Both the position numbers and the translations under genes were made by a program. From Eubacteriaceae bacterium CHKCI004 (GTDB lineage: Bacteria; Bacillota; Clostridia; Lachnospirales; Lachnospiraceae): 64,000 nucleotides of DNA. Shown here piece by piece: positions 1-9,539 of the stretch. Positions within the stretch are counted from its first letter, which is position 1; each line of letters starts with the position of its first letter. The stretch spans positions 186,001 through 250,000 of the forward strand of contig FCNR01000063.1 in NCBI GenBank assembly GCA_900016875.1. Reading direction: 5' to 3'. Under the pieces are notes generated by a model, which saw only the letters and a list, made by a program, of their open reading frames with translations, did no database searches and was not told where the DNA came from.

Positions 1-879
1 TCAATTGGAGAAGTGTCAAAAATATGCTCTATCCCAATCAAAACTCTGCGGTATTACGATGAAATTGGATTGATGGTACCAGAGTTTCGGAATCAAGAGA
101 GTCGGTACCGTTATTACAGCAAACGGCAGATGGTGAATCTTTTTATTATCCGTCAGCTCAGAACATTAGGGTTTTCATTGAAAAATATAAAGGAACTGTT
201 TTCCGACCTGCATCTGAAAGATTTTGGAGAGAAGATTAATGAGCGACTGGAAGAAATTGATGAGGAGATTAAGGAAATGGAGAGAAAAAAGACTGCAGCT
301 CTCTATTTGCGTGACCGTATTGTGAAGGGCGGAGAGATTCTCGCCCATAGTGATGAAGATTTTGATAGTGCAAAGGGAGATTCGCTTGGACTCATTAATG
401 TGGAATATATTGTAAAGGGAACTTTGTATTACCGAAGAAGTATTATGAAAAAATATCAAAATGAGGAAGTGTCTTTGGAACGATGGATTGACATTACAGA
501 AAATTGTCAGAAAAACCATCTTTCTGTAGTCAGTCCCATTATCGTAACTTACTATGACAACGCTCTGGAACAATTTCTTTGTAAAGATTGCGATGTGGAA
601 TTTGGCGTGTTGGTAGAAAGAAATGAAAAGAATGATCAAAATCAGGGGAATGTCCAGATTCGTCCTTTTGGAGGTTTTGAGGCAGTGACAAAGGTCCATG
701 TTGGCAGCTATCGGAATATTATGTTGAGCCATGTACGTATGGTACAGTGGATCAATCAGAATGATTATGAGATAGTCGGCCCGATTTCAGAAGAGTTTAT
801 TGTTTCCCCGATAGATATCGACAATGAGGATGAACATATTACAAAAATCATTATCCCGATTAAAAAGAAAAAAGTATGA
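1..879 (+). CDS. MerR-family regulator with GyrI-like effector domain (5' partial)
   Basis: The reading frame is open from the first base. The window begins inside the conserved SIGEVSKI helix-turn-helix segment that normally lies a few residues after the start Met, so the true start is just outside the window; the GTG at 13 is internal. Residues about 1-70 form the MerR DNA-binding domain (TLRYYDEIGL, RYRYYS), about 70-105 a dimerisation coiled coil rich in Glu/Lys, and the last 150 residues resemble the BmrR/GyrI-like ligand-binding domain. Such proteins are one-component sensors that activate promoters with long spacers, often for drug efflux. No target gene is visible downstream; the next gene is convergent. 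Confidence 0.85.
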   Translation, partial: SIGEVSKICSIPIKTLRYYDEIGLMVPEFRNQESRYRYYSKRQMVNLFIIRQLRTLGFSLKNIKELFSDLHLKDFGEKINERLEEIDEEIKEMERKKTAALYLRDRIVKGGEILAHSDEDFDSAKGDSLGLINVEYIVKGTLYYRRSIMKKYQNEEVSLERWIDITENCQKNHLSVVSPIIVTYYDNALEQFLCKDCDVEFGVLVERNEKNDQNQGNVQIRPFGGFEAVTKVHVGSYRNIMLSHVRMVQWINQNDYEIVGPISEEFIVSPIDIDNEDEHITKIIIPIKKKKV

Positions 880-883
880 AAAT

Positions 884-962
884 ACCGCACCAAAAGAGAG
901 GATTTGGAATATCCGGTGAAAACGATTTATTCCGAAATGTATCTCATTGGTGCGGTTTTTTT
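884..962 (+). terminator. Long-loop terminator after the MerR gene
   Basis: ACCGCACCAA at 884-893 pairs with TTGGTGCGGT at 947-956 and is followed by a T run to 962. The stem is a perfect 10 bp but the loop is about 53 nt, so it may fold further inside. It separates the MerR gene from the convergent NRPS-like gene. Confidence 0.6.
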
Positions 963-1032
963 GTGACTGCCGGACTCTGACGCTTAAAATATCTGTGCCA
1001 GAGAATTTTTTTATTTTGGCCTTATATGGAGT

Positions 1033-4000
1033 TTACGCTTGCTTAATATAATGAATTTCTTTCGGTACAAGGCAGGCTTCCAGTTTTTCTTCAAGATAAG
1101 CCCTAAGCTTCTCCATGTCAGGTTCAGCGGCGCCGGTGATATCCGCGCAGAGGATCAGACGGTGCTCCGGTCCCCAGCATGTGTAGGCGGAAGCAGAGGA
1201 GATTCCGTCGTAACCGGTCAATGTATCTTCCAGCTTCTCAAGGTCAAGGTAATCACGGCCGGTAAGATTTTCCACCATGATGGTTCGTCCGCAGCGTTCC
1301 ATGATATCCAGAGAGCCATCCGGAAGGATTCTGGCATGAAGCCCTGTCTGATAAAGCATTCCACCGCTGTATGGATTGGTGATCCGGTCGCTCCATCCTT
1401 TTGTCGGATGATCCATGATATAGAGGGATCCCCATGCGCCGTATGGCTGTTTGCGGCAGGTCTCGTCAAAGACGTAGGCTTTTACCAGAGTGTCCGGTGT
1501 GACATCGTGAATCAGCGTGGAGCCGGCGGCTTCATTGACATCTCCGGCTTTCACAAAATAATGTTTCGGGAAAAGACGTTCCGGCAGATGCTTTTTCAAG
1601 CGGCGCACAGAAGGTTCTGTGAGCATAGCGTTGACAATGATGTCCATACATTCCATAAAGATCTCAAGCTGCTGTCTGTCAAAACGATTCTCCCAGTACC
1701 GGAGTTCATAGTAGTAGAATCCTTTTTTGTTGGACATGATCTGCAGATGGAACGGCAGAGAATCAAGCTGGATTGGTTCTCTTTCTGCCGGTGCACCGCC
1801 GATGTCATCAAGATTCAGAATATCACCCTGGTATTGAATGAACATTTCATCCGCGTGCAGAGTGGAAGTATGGCAGCGCATGGTCTCCATGATTTCACGG
1901 GCGTGTCTGCGCAGAAGCTGCGGTACAGTCTCATGAGGCACGTTGGTGTAGCGGAAAAGATAAGTGGTAAACAGGCAGCCGGCCAGTCTGGTCCAGCGGC
2001 TGTCGGTTCGCCCGCTGTGTATGCTGGTGCTGACCACATCTTTTTCGTTGGCGAAAATGCTGATACAGTAGTTATAAGCTGTCAGGAACATGACATTTTC
2101 AGATATTTTATTTTTCCGGCAGAAAGCGTTCAGCTGATTTGGACTGATGGTAAAACGACCTTTCAGAGAAGCGTTGACGCCTTTGTCCAGATCGTGGAAA
2201 TCTCTGCGGGTAAGGATGCTGTTAGATACTTTAAAGTCTTTCATCAGGTTCAGATAGTATGCCACATCCTGATCCCGTTTTCCTTTTTGATCCCGGGCTT
2301 TTTCGTCCAGAGCATATTCAAACATGGTGTAACTTTCTTTTTTCACCGGATTGCCCAGGTAAAGGCTGTTCAAGTCTTCAAAAAGAATCTGGAGAGTAAT
2401 GCCGTCGCCGACGATATGAGCGATATCCAGGAAAAGGAAATTGGCACTGTCAGTTTGATAAATACCTGCATGATAAAGCGGTTCATCTTTTCCATACATA
2501 AATGGTACTAACAGATTCTTTCTGGTTTCTGCAAATTCTTCATCGCTCTGACGGATGATCGGGATATTGATTTTCGCATCGTCATGACGGAAACTCTTAA
2601 ATACACCTTCATCCATCTGGATCACAGCCTTCAGACCAGGGTGTACATCAAACAGATCTTCTACCGCTTTCTGCAGACGGATGAGGTCCACGCTATTGTC
2701 AAGACGGATTAAAGAAGGCAGATTGGCAGTGGTATTGCCGCGCATTACATAAGCAAAATAAATCTGCAAATTGGTCAGCGGATAAACCGGGCGCACGGAA
2801 TAGTCTACTTTTTCTGCATTTTGTGTTTCCTTATAGTAGGTTTCCAGTTTTTCTACGGTGGCGTGAGCCATTAAATCGTCCAGGGTGATGGAGAAGTTCA
2901 TGTTGTCGGCCAGATCTGTGAGAAGCATGACGCTGCCCATGGAATCCATGCCGGCACGGTAGAAGTCGGTGGTAATGCCGAAATTCTGATGTCCCAGAAC
3001 AGCGGCCACACTGTCATATATCTGCTGCTGCAGATCGTTCTGCGGCATAACGATTTTTGCGCGCTGTTCGGCTTCCAGCTTCTTCTGGCTGAAATAATTG
3101 GAACGTTTAATTTTTTTGGATGTTGTCTTTTCAAACGGATCGCGTCGCACGCGGTAATTTAAGATTCTTTTGAAGGTAGGAAGCTGCTGATTGATTTTGG
3201 CAATGCTTTCACCTACAGCGCCCTCGATATCGGTGATGTCACTGGCTTCTGCGTATTTGAAGTTTGGATAAATCTCAGCAGTGATAGTGTCATTTTCTTC
3301 AAATACGAGGATGTCTTCCACGATAGCTTCATCGGTAAACATATTTTCAATCTGTTCCGGAGCTACATTTTCACCGTTACTTAATATAATCAGGTTTTTC
3401 TTTCGACCGGTCAGATACAGAAATCCCTCATCATCCACATAACCAAGATCTCCGGTACACAGCCAGCCGTCATCGGTGATGGCTTCCGCGGTATTTTCAG
3501 GATCCTTATAATATCCCATCATGACAGAAGGGCTTTGTACCTGAATTTCTCCGTCCACGATGCGCACCTGGCAGCGGTTGACGATTTTTCCCACGGAAGA
3601 AACCTTGTCCGGGCGGTCCCAGTCGGCAGCAGAGATAACAGGAGAACATTCGGACATACCGTAACCCTGTGCGATGGACATGCCCAGATCACGATAGTTC
3701 TCTGCCAGCTCCGGCGTCAGATAGCCGCCTCCGCAGCTTACCTTCCGCAGCCGTCTTCCGTAGACTTCCGCCTTTATTTCTTCATCACTTTTCTCAGGCT
3801 GCTGTTTTTTCAGAAGACAGTAACGGTTATAAAGAGCTTTTGCTACCATCGGCACAACACTGAAAGCCGTCGGTTCAAATAATTTAAGATGATCTACCAG
3901 TTTGCTCATGTCGCGGTTTAAGCACAGGAGACTGCCGTCGCGCATTGTTACCAATACATCGCTGTGTACACAGAATACATGATGGATTGGCAGAATGTTC

Positions 4001-4638
4001 AGATAAACTTCATTTTCCGTGAGTGCGGTGTCGGTGGTACAAAATGTATTGTCGATGAGATTGCGGTTGGAAAGCATGACGCCTTTGCCTTTTCCGGTAG
4101 TTCCGGAAGTAAAGAGAATCATGGCGCAGTTATTTTCCGATACGTTCGGCGTGGCGGTGCGTCCCGCAAATTCTTTTAAGATATTGTCAGAGCATGGCAC
4201 GTGTTTTCCGTGCTGCAGTGATATGTAAGATTTGATCCCAGGGCAGAGATTTTTTACGCCTTCTACCAGCGGCTGATGTTCCCAGTCATAAAAAAGAATG
4301 TCCACATCCGACCGGTTTAAGCAGTCGGCCAGCGTTTCCACATTCATCTGGATATCCAGAGGAACGACAGCGTTGCCGTTGGACATAACGCCCAGCATGA
4401 CGGCCAGATAGTGATGGCTGCTGCTTCCGAGCAGGCCCACCTGAATTCTGTGGCCGATGGAGGCGTCCTGTTCTTTGGTCCATGCAGCAATGGCGTGGCA
4501 CTCTCCCATAAATTGCCGGTAGCTGATATCAAAGACCATATCATTTTCCTCATAACGGAGGAAAACTCTGTTGTCATAATCTCTGCCGGCATGTTCTACC
4601 AGATCATAAATCGTTTTTGTGTTTTCGTAAGTAATCAT
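1033..4638 (-). CDS. NRPS-like enzyme: adenylation, carrier, condensation and a partial second adenylation domain
   Basis: A 1201-residue multidomain enzyme. An N-terminal acyl/aminoacyl-AMP ligase domain (about 1-530) has the nucleotide loop FTSGTTGKGKGVML, the TGDLGY motif and a KKIKR end. A carrier domain follows with GMDSM, its Ser566 being the predicted phosphopantetheine site. A condensation domain (about 620-1040) reads AHIVGDG (Asp745) where HHxxxDG is usual, so the first His is lost but the second is kept. The last 130 residues resemble only the back part of an adenylation domain (LYQTG, LPDGS). No thioesterase or reductase is present. The ATG at 4638 is preferred over the one at 4650, because GAGGGAG lies just upstream of it and nothing resembling a ribosome site precedes 4650. 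It is transcribed alone. The product is unknown; activation of an acyl or amino acid and one amide bond is an inference. Confidence 0.85.
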   Translation of the reverse strand: MITYENTKTIYDLVEHAGRDYDNRVFLRYEENDMVFDISYRQFMGECHAIAAWTKEQDASIGHRIQVGLLGSSSHHYLAVMLGVMSNGNAVVPLDIQMNVETLADCLNRSDVDILFYDWEHQPLVEGVKNLCPGIKSYISLQHGKHVPCSDNILKEFAGRTATPNVSENNCAMILFTSGTTGKGKGVMLSNRNLIDNTFCTTDTALTENEVYLNILPIHHVFCVHSDVLVTMRDGSLLCLNRDMSKLVDHLKLFEPTAFSVVPMVAKALYNRYCLLKKQQPEKSDEEIKAEVYGRRLRKVSCGGGYLTPELAENYRDLGMSIAQGYGMSECSPVISAADWDRPDKVSSVGKIVNRCQVRIVDGEIQVQSPSVMMGYYKDPENTAEAITDDGWLCTGDLGYVDDEGFLYLTGRKKNLIILSNGENVAPEQIENMFTDEAIVEDILVFEENDTITAEIYPNFKYAEASDITDIEGAVGESIAKINQQLPTFKRILNYRVRRDPFEKTTSKKIKRSNYFSQKKLEAEQRAKIVMPQNDLQQQIYDSVAAVLGHQNFGITTDFYRAGMDSMGSVMLLTDLADNMNFSITLDDLMAHATVEKLETYYKETQNAEKVDYSVRPVYPLTNLQIYFAYVMRGNTTANLPSLIRLDNSVDLIRLQKAVEDLFDVHPGLKAVIQMDEGVFKSFRHDDAKINIPIIRQSDEEFAETRKNLLVPFMYGKDEPLYHAGIYQTDSANFLFLDIAHIVGDGITLQILFEDLNSLYLGNPVKKESYTMFEYALDEKARDQKGKRDQDVAYYLNLMKDFKVSNSILTRRDFHDLDKGVNASLKGRFTISPNQLNAFCRKNKISENVMFLTAYNYCISIFANEKDVVSTSIHSGRTDSRWTRLAGCLFTTYLFRYTNVPHETVPQLLRRHAREIMETMRCHTSTLHADEMFIQYQGDILNLDDIGGAPAEREPIQLDSLPFHLQIMSNKKGFYYYELRYWENRFDRQQLEIFMECMDIIVNAMLTEPSVRRLKKHLPERLFPKHYFVKAGDVNEAAGSTLIHDVTPDTLVKAYVFDETCRKQPYGAWGSLYIMDHPTKGWSDRITNPYSGGMLYQTGLHARILPDGSLDIMERCGRTIMVENLTGRDYLDLEKLEDTLTGYDGISSASAYTCWGPEHRLILCADITGAAEPDMEKLRAYLEEKLEACLVPKEIHYIKQA

Positions 4639-4767
4639 AATCTCCCTCATTCAAAATAATGAATATTGCGTCGGGCAGAGCCGGATTCCTATATGTCAGG
4701 ATAATAAGTCTGTGGTTAGTATTATAGAATCAGGTTTTTCCCGGCTATTTCTTACTGTTACGCATTT

Positions 4768-4796
4768 ACTATAGCAAATACGGACAAAAATTGCAA
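4768..4796 (-). promoter_or_regulatory. Promoter of the NRPS-like gene
   Basis: Read on the minus strand, TTGCAA (4796-4791), a 17-nt spacer and an extended -10 TGCTATAGT (TATAGT at 4773-4768) form a good sigma-A promoter. It would give a leader of about 120 nt. The rest of the 314-bp gap 4639-4952 holds no gene; no clear hemW promoter was found in it. Confidence 0.6.
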
Positions 4797-4803
4797 TTTG
4801 TCC
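4782..4803. promoter_or_regulatory. Inverted repeat over the -35 box of the NRPS-like gene
   Basis: GGACAAA (4782-4788) and TTTGTCC (4797-4803) are perfect 7-bp arms separated by 8 bp, and they flank the -35 hexamer. The placement is that of a repressor operator. The binding protein is unknown. Confidence 0.45.
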
Positions 4804-4952
4804 ATCAAATTTTTTTGCCTTATTTTTGAAAAAAATCAGGGATGCAGACGTGTTTGTAAACAGAAAGAAAAAAGGAGGTACAGACAAAATAAAGGATAGT
4901 GGAAGTCCGGTACAGAAGATGATATAGTAAAGAAAAAAGGAGGAATCTGGCA

Positions 4953-6098
4953 TTGGAACTTTATATTCATATCCCTTTTTGTGTAAGAAAATGTAATTAC
5001 TGTGACTTTCTGTCCTTTCCGGCAGGATCGGAAAGTATCGAAAGTTACTGCCGGGCGCTGGATGAGGAAATTTGTCGGACGGCAGAAATCATATACGAAA
5101 AACAGGAAGACAGGAATACCGGAAGGATATCCACGATCTTTGTGGGCGGCGGTACGCCGTCGGTGCTTGCGCCGGAGCAGATACGCCGTCTGTTTTTCTG
5201 TCTGCGACAGAATTTTTCTATCAGCCCGGACGCGGAGATATCCATGGAGGCCAATCCAGGTACACTAACCCGGGAGAAACTTGCTGCCTGTATGGAAGCG
5301 GGCGTCAATCGTCTGAGTATCGGATTGCAGAGTTCTGACGACGCGCTGCTAAAGGTGCTTGGACGGATCCATACCTGGGAACAGTTTCTGGATAATTACC
5401 GGGAGGCAAGGAAGACGGGATTTCAGAACATCAATATCGATCTGATGAGCAGCCTGCCGGGACAGACTTTATCCGGCTATCTGAAAACACTTGAGCAGGT
5501 GACAGAACTCCGGCCGGAGCACATTTCCTCTTACAGCCTGATTCTGGAGGAGGGAACGCCGTTTTTCGATTCGGAGGATATCCGCAGGCGCCTTCCCGAT
5601 GAGGCAGTGGACAGGGAAATGTATGAGAGAACAAAAGAACTTCTTCATGAGAGAGGCTATGAACGGTATGAGATATCCAATTATGCAAAAGAGGGCTTTG
5701 CCTGTCGCCATAATATCGGCTATTGGGACGGCGTGCCGTATCTTGGTCTGGGACTGGGGGCTTCTTCTTATTATGATAATGCCCGTTTTTCCAACGAAAT
5801 TTCTATGAAAAAATATCTGGAGCATCCCTTTATTCCGTTTCAGGAGCGTCAGGATTATTATGTGACAGAAATAAAAGACCGGATAGAGGATTATATGATA
5901 TTCGGTCTGAGAAAAATGTCAGGCGTATCCTTATCCCGTTTTGCCGGAGAGTTTGGAGTTTCCATGGAAAAAATATATGGCGGAGTAATCCGCAGGTATG
6001 CGGACATGGAGCTTTTGGTCATGGAAGGAGACACTCTTCGGCTCACGGATGCCGGGATTGATGTGAGCAACCGGATTTTTGAAGAATTTCTATTATAA
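4953..6098 (+). CDS. hemW: HemW-like radical SAM heme chaperone
   Basis: A 381-residue radical SAM protein. The N-terminal CxxxCxxC cluster motif (CVRKCNYCDF) is followed by Phe where true coproporphyrinogen oxidase HemN has a fourth Cys, which is the HemW signature. The FVGGGTPS motif and the C-terminal HemN-type domain (YMIFGLRK, GVS) are present. Family members bind heme and a 4Fe-4S cluster and deliver heme to membrane targets rather than oxidising coproporphyrinogen. The start is TTG at 4953, chosen because AAAAAAGGAGG ends 9 nt upstream and the protein begins with the conserved MELYIHIPFC. It is divergent from the NRPS-like gene and convergent with the LysR gene, with 1 bp between the stops. 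Confidence 0.92.
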   Translation: MELYIHIPFCVRKCNYCDFLSFPAGSESIESYCRALDEEICRTAEIIYEKQEDRNTGRISTIFVGGGTPSVLAPEQIRRLFFCLRQNFSISPDAEISMEANPGTLTREKLAACMEAGVNRLSIGLQSSDDALLKVLGRIHTWEQFLDNYREARKTGFQNINIDLMSSLPGQTLSGYLKTLEQVTELRPEHISSYSLILEEGTPFFDSEDIRRRLPDEAVDREMYERTKELLHERGYERYEISNYAKEGFACRHNIGYWDGVPYLGLGLGASSYYDNARFSNEISMKKYLEHPFIPFQERQDYYVTEIKDRIEDYMIFGLRKMSGVSLSRFAGEFGVSMEKIYGGVIRRYADMELLVMEGDTLRLTDAGIDVSNRIFEEFLL

Positions 6099-6099
6099 C

Positions 6100-6975
6100 T
6101 TATAACTGCAGACTAAGAGATCTGTCCATGAGCTCAAGAAATCTTTTCAGCACCGGTATATCATGTTCATACCGGCAATAAATGCCGAAAGATACCTTTG
6201 GGAGATCGGTGACCGGGATATAGCACAGTTCATGATCCCGGGCTGCAGGGATATCCGGATAAACTGTATAGCCGATTTCCGCTTTGACAAGAGCAAAGGC
6301 GCTGTCTACGTTGTCGGTGAGGAAGCGGTTTTTAGGCGGAAGATTTATCAGAAGCTCATTCTGGACGGCAAAAAAGGAATCGGGTACCGGCCGGGGTGTA
6401 CAGGCGATGAAGTTTCCCTCAAGTTCTCTGGTGGTGAGCGTTTCATAACGGGACAGCGGATGGCCGGGAACACAGACGCAGGAGCAAGGCGCCAGACATA
6501 ATTCCCTGTAGAAGAGAGAGGAGCGCTTCTGTGTTTCTTTCAGCCCCAGAGCGGCATGAATCTGGTTATTTTCAATCAGATTTACAAGGGATGGAAAAGG
6601 AACCAGGCGGATATTGGGCCGGAGCAGTGGAAATTCTTCTGAGAGAACTTTCAGTACCGGCGGCAGCATCCGAAGCTCAATCTGATTATGGCAGCCCAGT
6701 TCCAGCGGCAGGAAGTGTTCCTGATTGCCTAGGCGTTCTCTGGCAGACATTGCAGTTTTTAAAATAAGCTGCGCGTCGGCAAGAAAAAGAACGCCCTCTG
6801 GAGTGATAGTGACATTTTTGCTGGTGCGGTTAAACAGTTTTACGTCCAGCTCTTTTTCAAGCGATTGAATCTGATGGCTGACTGCGGGCTGGGACATCTT
6901 CAGCACCGTGGATGCTTTGGAAAAGTTAAGATATTCGGCTACAGTGACAAAACATTCTAGTTGAATCGTATTCAT
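6100..6975 (-). CDS. LysR-family transcriptional regulator
   Basis: A 291-residue LysR-type regulator. Residues 1-60 are the winged helix-turn-helix (FSKASTVLKMSQPAVSHQIQSLE, then ELDVKLFNRTSKNVTIT). Residues about 90-285 are the periplasmic-binding-like effector domain. The gene is divergent from the MarR relic at 7264. LysR proteins usually act on a divergent neighbour, so its original target may have been the exporter operon now deleted. The 288-bp gap 6976-7263 is AT-rich and holds the start regions of both genes; no clean promoter hexamers stand out. Confidence 0.9.
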   Translation of the reverse strand: MNTIQLECFVTVAEYLNFSKASTVLKMSQPAVSHQIQSLEKELDVKLFNRTSKNVTITPEGVLFLADAQLILKTAMSARERLGNQEHFLPLELGCHNQIELRMLPPVLKVLSEEFPLLRPNIRLVPFPSLVNLIENNQIHAALGLKETQKRSSLFYRELCLAPCSCVCVPGHPLSRYETLTTRELEGNFIACTPRPVPDSFFAVQNELLINLPPKNRFLTDNVDSAFALVKAEIGYTVYPDIPAARDHELCYIPVTDLPKVSFGIYCRYEHDIPVLKRFLELMDRSLSLQL

Positions 6976-7263
6976 TTTTTAACCTCGTCTGTTATTTGCA
7001 AATGTTCAGGATGTTGCGGTCATGTCTTATTATAATCTACATATTTCTTAATATCAAAAACAAAATTGATATCTATAAAAAATTTTTATAGAAGATAAAA
7101 TTTTTGAATTTCACATTTCTTAAAAAACGAGTTAGAATCCCTCTGTGAACAGATTGTAAGTTAATGAACTGTTCGGTAAGAAACTATTTTGCGGATCAGG
7201 AAAATGCTGTATATGAATGCATTATAGTAAAAAACAGAAAAAGAACAGGAGGTGTTCGCAGTA

Positions 7264-7622
7264 ATGACCGATGATTTCAGAGCAGAAGAGCTGATTTATT
7301 TTATGAAGAAAATCGGGTTGGATCTGGCGGCGCTGATGGACTGCTGTCTCAGAAATGATGAACTCAGCGGAATTCAGGTTTATTTTCTCGTATATCTTCT
7401 GCGGCATCATTCGGAGGGGACCTACCTTACGGAGCTGTGCCGGGAGACAGGCATGTCCAAGGCAACGCTGTCTGCTCTGATCAAAAAGCTTAGAGAAAAA
7501 GATTATCTTTATTTTCGGGAGCGCCCGGAGGATATCCGGAAGAAAGAAGTGCTTCCCACCAAAAAACTCCTGGAAGAAAGCGAAGAGTTTTTTATCAAGA
7601 CAAGGCAGATGGAAGACGAGGT
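7264..7622 (+). pseudogene. MarR-family regulator, 3' end deleted
   Basis: The first 120 residues are a MarR-type winged-helix domain (YLTELCRETGMSKATLSALIKKLREKDYLYFRERPEDIRKKEV). ATG at 7264 has AGGAGG 11 nt upstream. After about 7622 the frame runs out of family and into an out-of-frame reading of an ABC ATPase (7623-8126), ending in a nonsense tail at 7821. The C-terminal dimerisation helix is therefore lost. The DNA-binding helices are intact, but the dimer interface is probably not, so function is unlikely. Confidence 0.8.
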
Positions 7623-8126
7623 CTGCGTCGCTCTCTGGGTATTGTACTGCAGGATACCCACTTGTTCACCGGCACTGTCATGGATAACATCCGTTACGGT
7701 AAACTGGACGCCACCGATGAAGAATGTATCAAGGCGGCCAGACTGGCCAACGCCGATGGATTTATCCGGCGTCTGCCGGACGGCTACGATACTATGCTCA
7801 CCGGCGACGGCGCCAACTTGAGTCAGGGCCAGCGTCAGCTTCTTGCCATCGCCCGCGCGGCCGTGGCCGACCCGCCGGCGCTGATTCTCGACGAGGCTAC
7901 TTCCTCCATCGATACCCGTACCGAGAAACTGGTACAGGACGGCATGGACGCTCTGATGAAAGGCCGTACCACCTTCGTCATCGCCCACCGTCTCTCCACG
8001 GTCAAGAACTCTGACTGTATCATGGTCATGGAACAGGGCCGCATCATCGAGAGAGGTACCCACGACGAGCTGATTGCCGCCAAGGGCAAATATTATCAGC
8101 TCTATACGGGTAATTTTGAGGAGTAA
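7623..8126 (+). pseudogene. ABC exporter ATPase, only the 3' third remains
   Basis: The frame opens at the junction with LRRSLGIVLQDTHLF and continues for 167 residues through the ABC signature (LSQGQRQ), Walker B (ALILDEATSS), H-loop (IAHRLST) and the normal C-terminus. The transmembrane domain and Walker A are missing and there is no start codon or ribosome site, so the product cannot work. It matches the second half-transporter of a MarR-ABC-ABC drug-export operon. Codon use is more GC-rich than in the MarR part. Confidence 0.85.
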
Positions 8127-8214
8127 ATACGAGAATGCATGATGAATTATTGTAAAGGAGCAAGTGTATATAATGGTTAAAACCGTTGCCTGACGGTAAT
8201 GTGTATTTTATTTA

Positions 8215-8270
8215 TGCAGAGCGGAAAGCTGTTTTATAATAGAAACAGGACTGTCCGCCCTGCATTTTTT
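8215..8270 (+). terminator. Terminator after the ABC exporter relic
   Basis: TGCAG-A-GCGGA (8215-8225) pairs with TCCGC-C-CTGCA (8254-8264), with an inner CTGTTT/AAACAG stem and a T run at 8265-8270. It is probably the original end of the lost exporter operon. The rest of 8127-8362 holds no gene. Confidence 0.7.
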
Positions 8271-8362
8271 ATCATTTGGATATATGTGGACATAAGGATA
8301 GAGTTATTGTAAAATATAAATAGCTAGTGTACTACAACATTGACGAGAAAGGACGGAAATTT

Positions 8363-9484
8363 ATGAAAAAATCTATCAAAATGGCTGTGCTGACTGCTGC
8401 CGCCTTTACTTTTATGGCAGGCGCCGGCATATCTGTGAAGGCAGCGGACAGCGTGGTGATCAATGAGGAAAATTTTGCGCCGGCAGTGATGGAATACGCG
8501 CAGGAGGCGGATACCAATGAAGACGGATTTCTCTCTTCGAAGGAAGCGTCAAAAGTGAAAAAGATGCGTTTTGACACACGGCAGTATATCGATTCGTTTC
8601 AGGGTATCAAATATTTCAAAAAATTGAAACAGTTCGATTATGAAGTAGCGGAGTATCAGCAGGACATGACGGCCGCGCCGGATTTGGATTTGAGCGGACT
8701 GAAGAAATTAGAAAATGTGTCGATATATTCCGAGAGTATGCATATTGGAACGATCAATCTGCAAAACTGCACAAAACTGCGGCAAGTGGGGATTGTTCCC
8801 GATTCGGAGCATATTGTTTATATTGACAGTATGAATTTGCAGGGATGCACAAATCTGGACTCCTTTGTATGCGGAGGCCAGATAGAACAGATCGATTTAT
8901 CCGGTTTAAAAAATTTAAAGTCTGTCATGTTTACCGGCGAAACGGAAACGCTGAATTTGGATCGCTGTTCCAAACTGAAAAATATGTATATCATCAGTGA
9001 TACTCTGAAGACATTGTCGCTAAAAGGGGTCAGAAATCTGAGAGGCATCACGATAAAAGCTGCTTCTCTGGAATCGCTGGATCTGAGTAAAAATTCCAAA
9101 TTAAAAAATGTGAATTGCCACTATACTCAGATTACTTCTCTGGACTTGAGCGGAAACAAAGATTTAAAGTATTTACATTGCCAGAACAACCGGAAATTAA
9201 CCAGCCTTGATGTGACTGGATGTACCAGCCTGAGATATCTTCGCTGCCATAATACTGCTCTGACAAAGATTAACGTAAAAACAAACAGAAATCTTGAAAT
9301 ATTAGGTTGTAAAAATACCAACATAACATCTCTGAATCTCAAAAAGAACAGAAAGTTAAGATTCTTAAGCTGTCTGGGAACCAAAGTACAGAAGCTGGAT
9401 CTTTCCAAAACCAGTATCAGGGGTGAAGGCAGACTGCGGTGTGAGAAGACAGTAGATGTTACTTATGCGGCAAGAAAAAATTAA
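8363..9484 (+). CDS. Secreted leucine-rich-repeat protein with EF-hand-like loop
   Basis: A 373-residue exported protein. The start is ATG 8363 (MKKSIKMAVLTAAAF...), with GAAAGGA 11 nt upstream; the open frame also reaches a GTG at 8327 with no ribosome site. A Sec signal peptide of about 29 residues ends near VKAAD. DTNEDGFLSSKE (about 52-63) is an EF-hand/dockerin-like calcium loop. From about residue 95 to the end come irregular leucine-rich repeats (LDLSGLKKLENV, LDLSKNSKLKNVNC, LDLSGNKDLKYLHC). There is no LPxTG or membrane anchor, so it is probably released. A binding or adhesion role is only inferred. The next gene is also a repeat-type secreted protein. Confidence 0.85.
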   Translation: MKKSIKMAVLTAAAFTFMAGAGISVKAADSVVINEENFAPAVMEYAQEADTNEDGFLSSKEASKVKKMRFDTRQYIDSFQGIKYFKKLKQFDYEVAEYQQDMTAAPDLDLSGLKKLENVSIYSESMHIGTINLQNCTKLRQVGIVPDSEHIVYIDSMNLQGCTNLDSFVCGGQIEQIDLSGLKNLKSVMFTGETETLNLDRCSKLKNMYIISDTLKTLSLKGVRNLRGITIKAASLESLDLSKNSKLKNVNCHYTQITSLDLSGNKDLKYLHCQNNRKLTSLDVTGCTSLRYLRCHNTALTKINVKTNRNLEILGCKNTNITSLNLKKNRKLRFLSCLGTKVQKLDLSKTSIRGEGRLRCEKTVDVTYAARKN

Positions 9485-9539
9485 ATGTATGGATAAATGT
9501 ATGGAGGGGCATTACAAGAAGGATAAGGAGGGAGAAAAA

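Noticed and set aside
1039-2511. 490-codon open frame on the plus strand
   Set aside because: It is antisense to the NRPS-like gene, with no domain pattern or ribosome site; a shadow of coding bias.
1033-4638. NRPS-like enzyme as the siderophore synthase for the uptake cassettes
   Set aside because: It lies about 38 kb away in the chromosomal backbone, lacks heterocyclisation and release domains and has a different operator.
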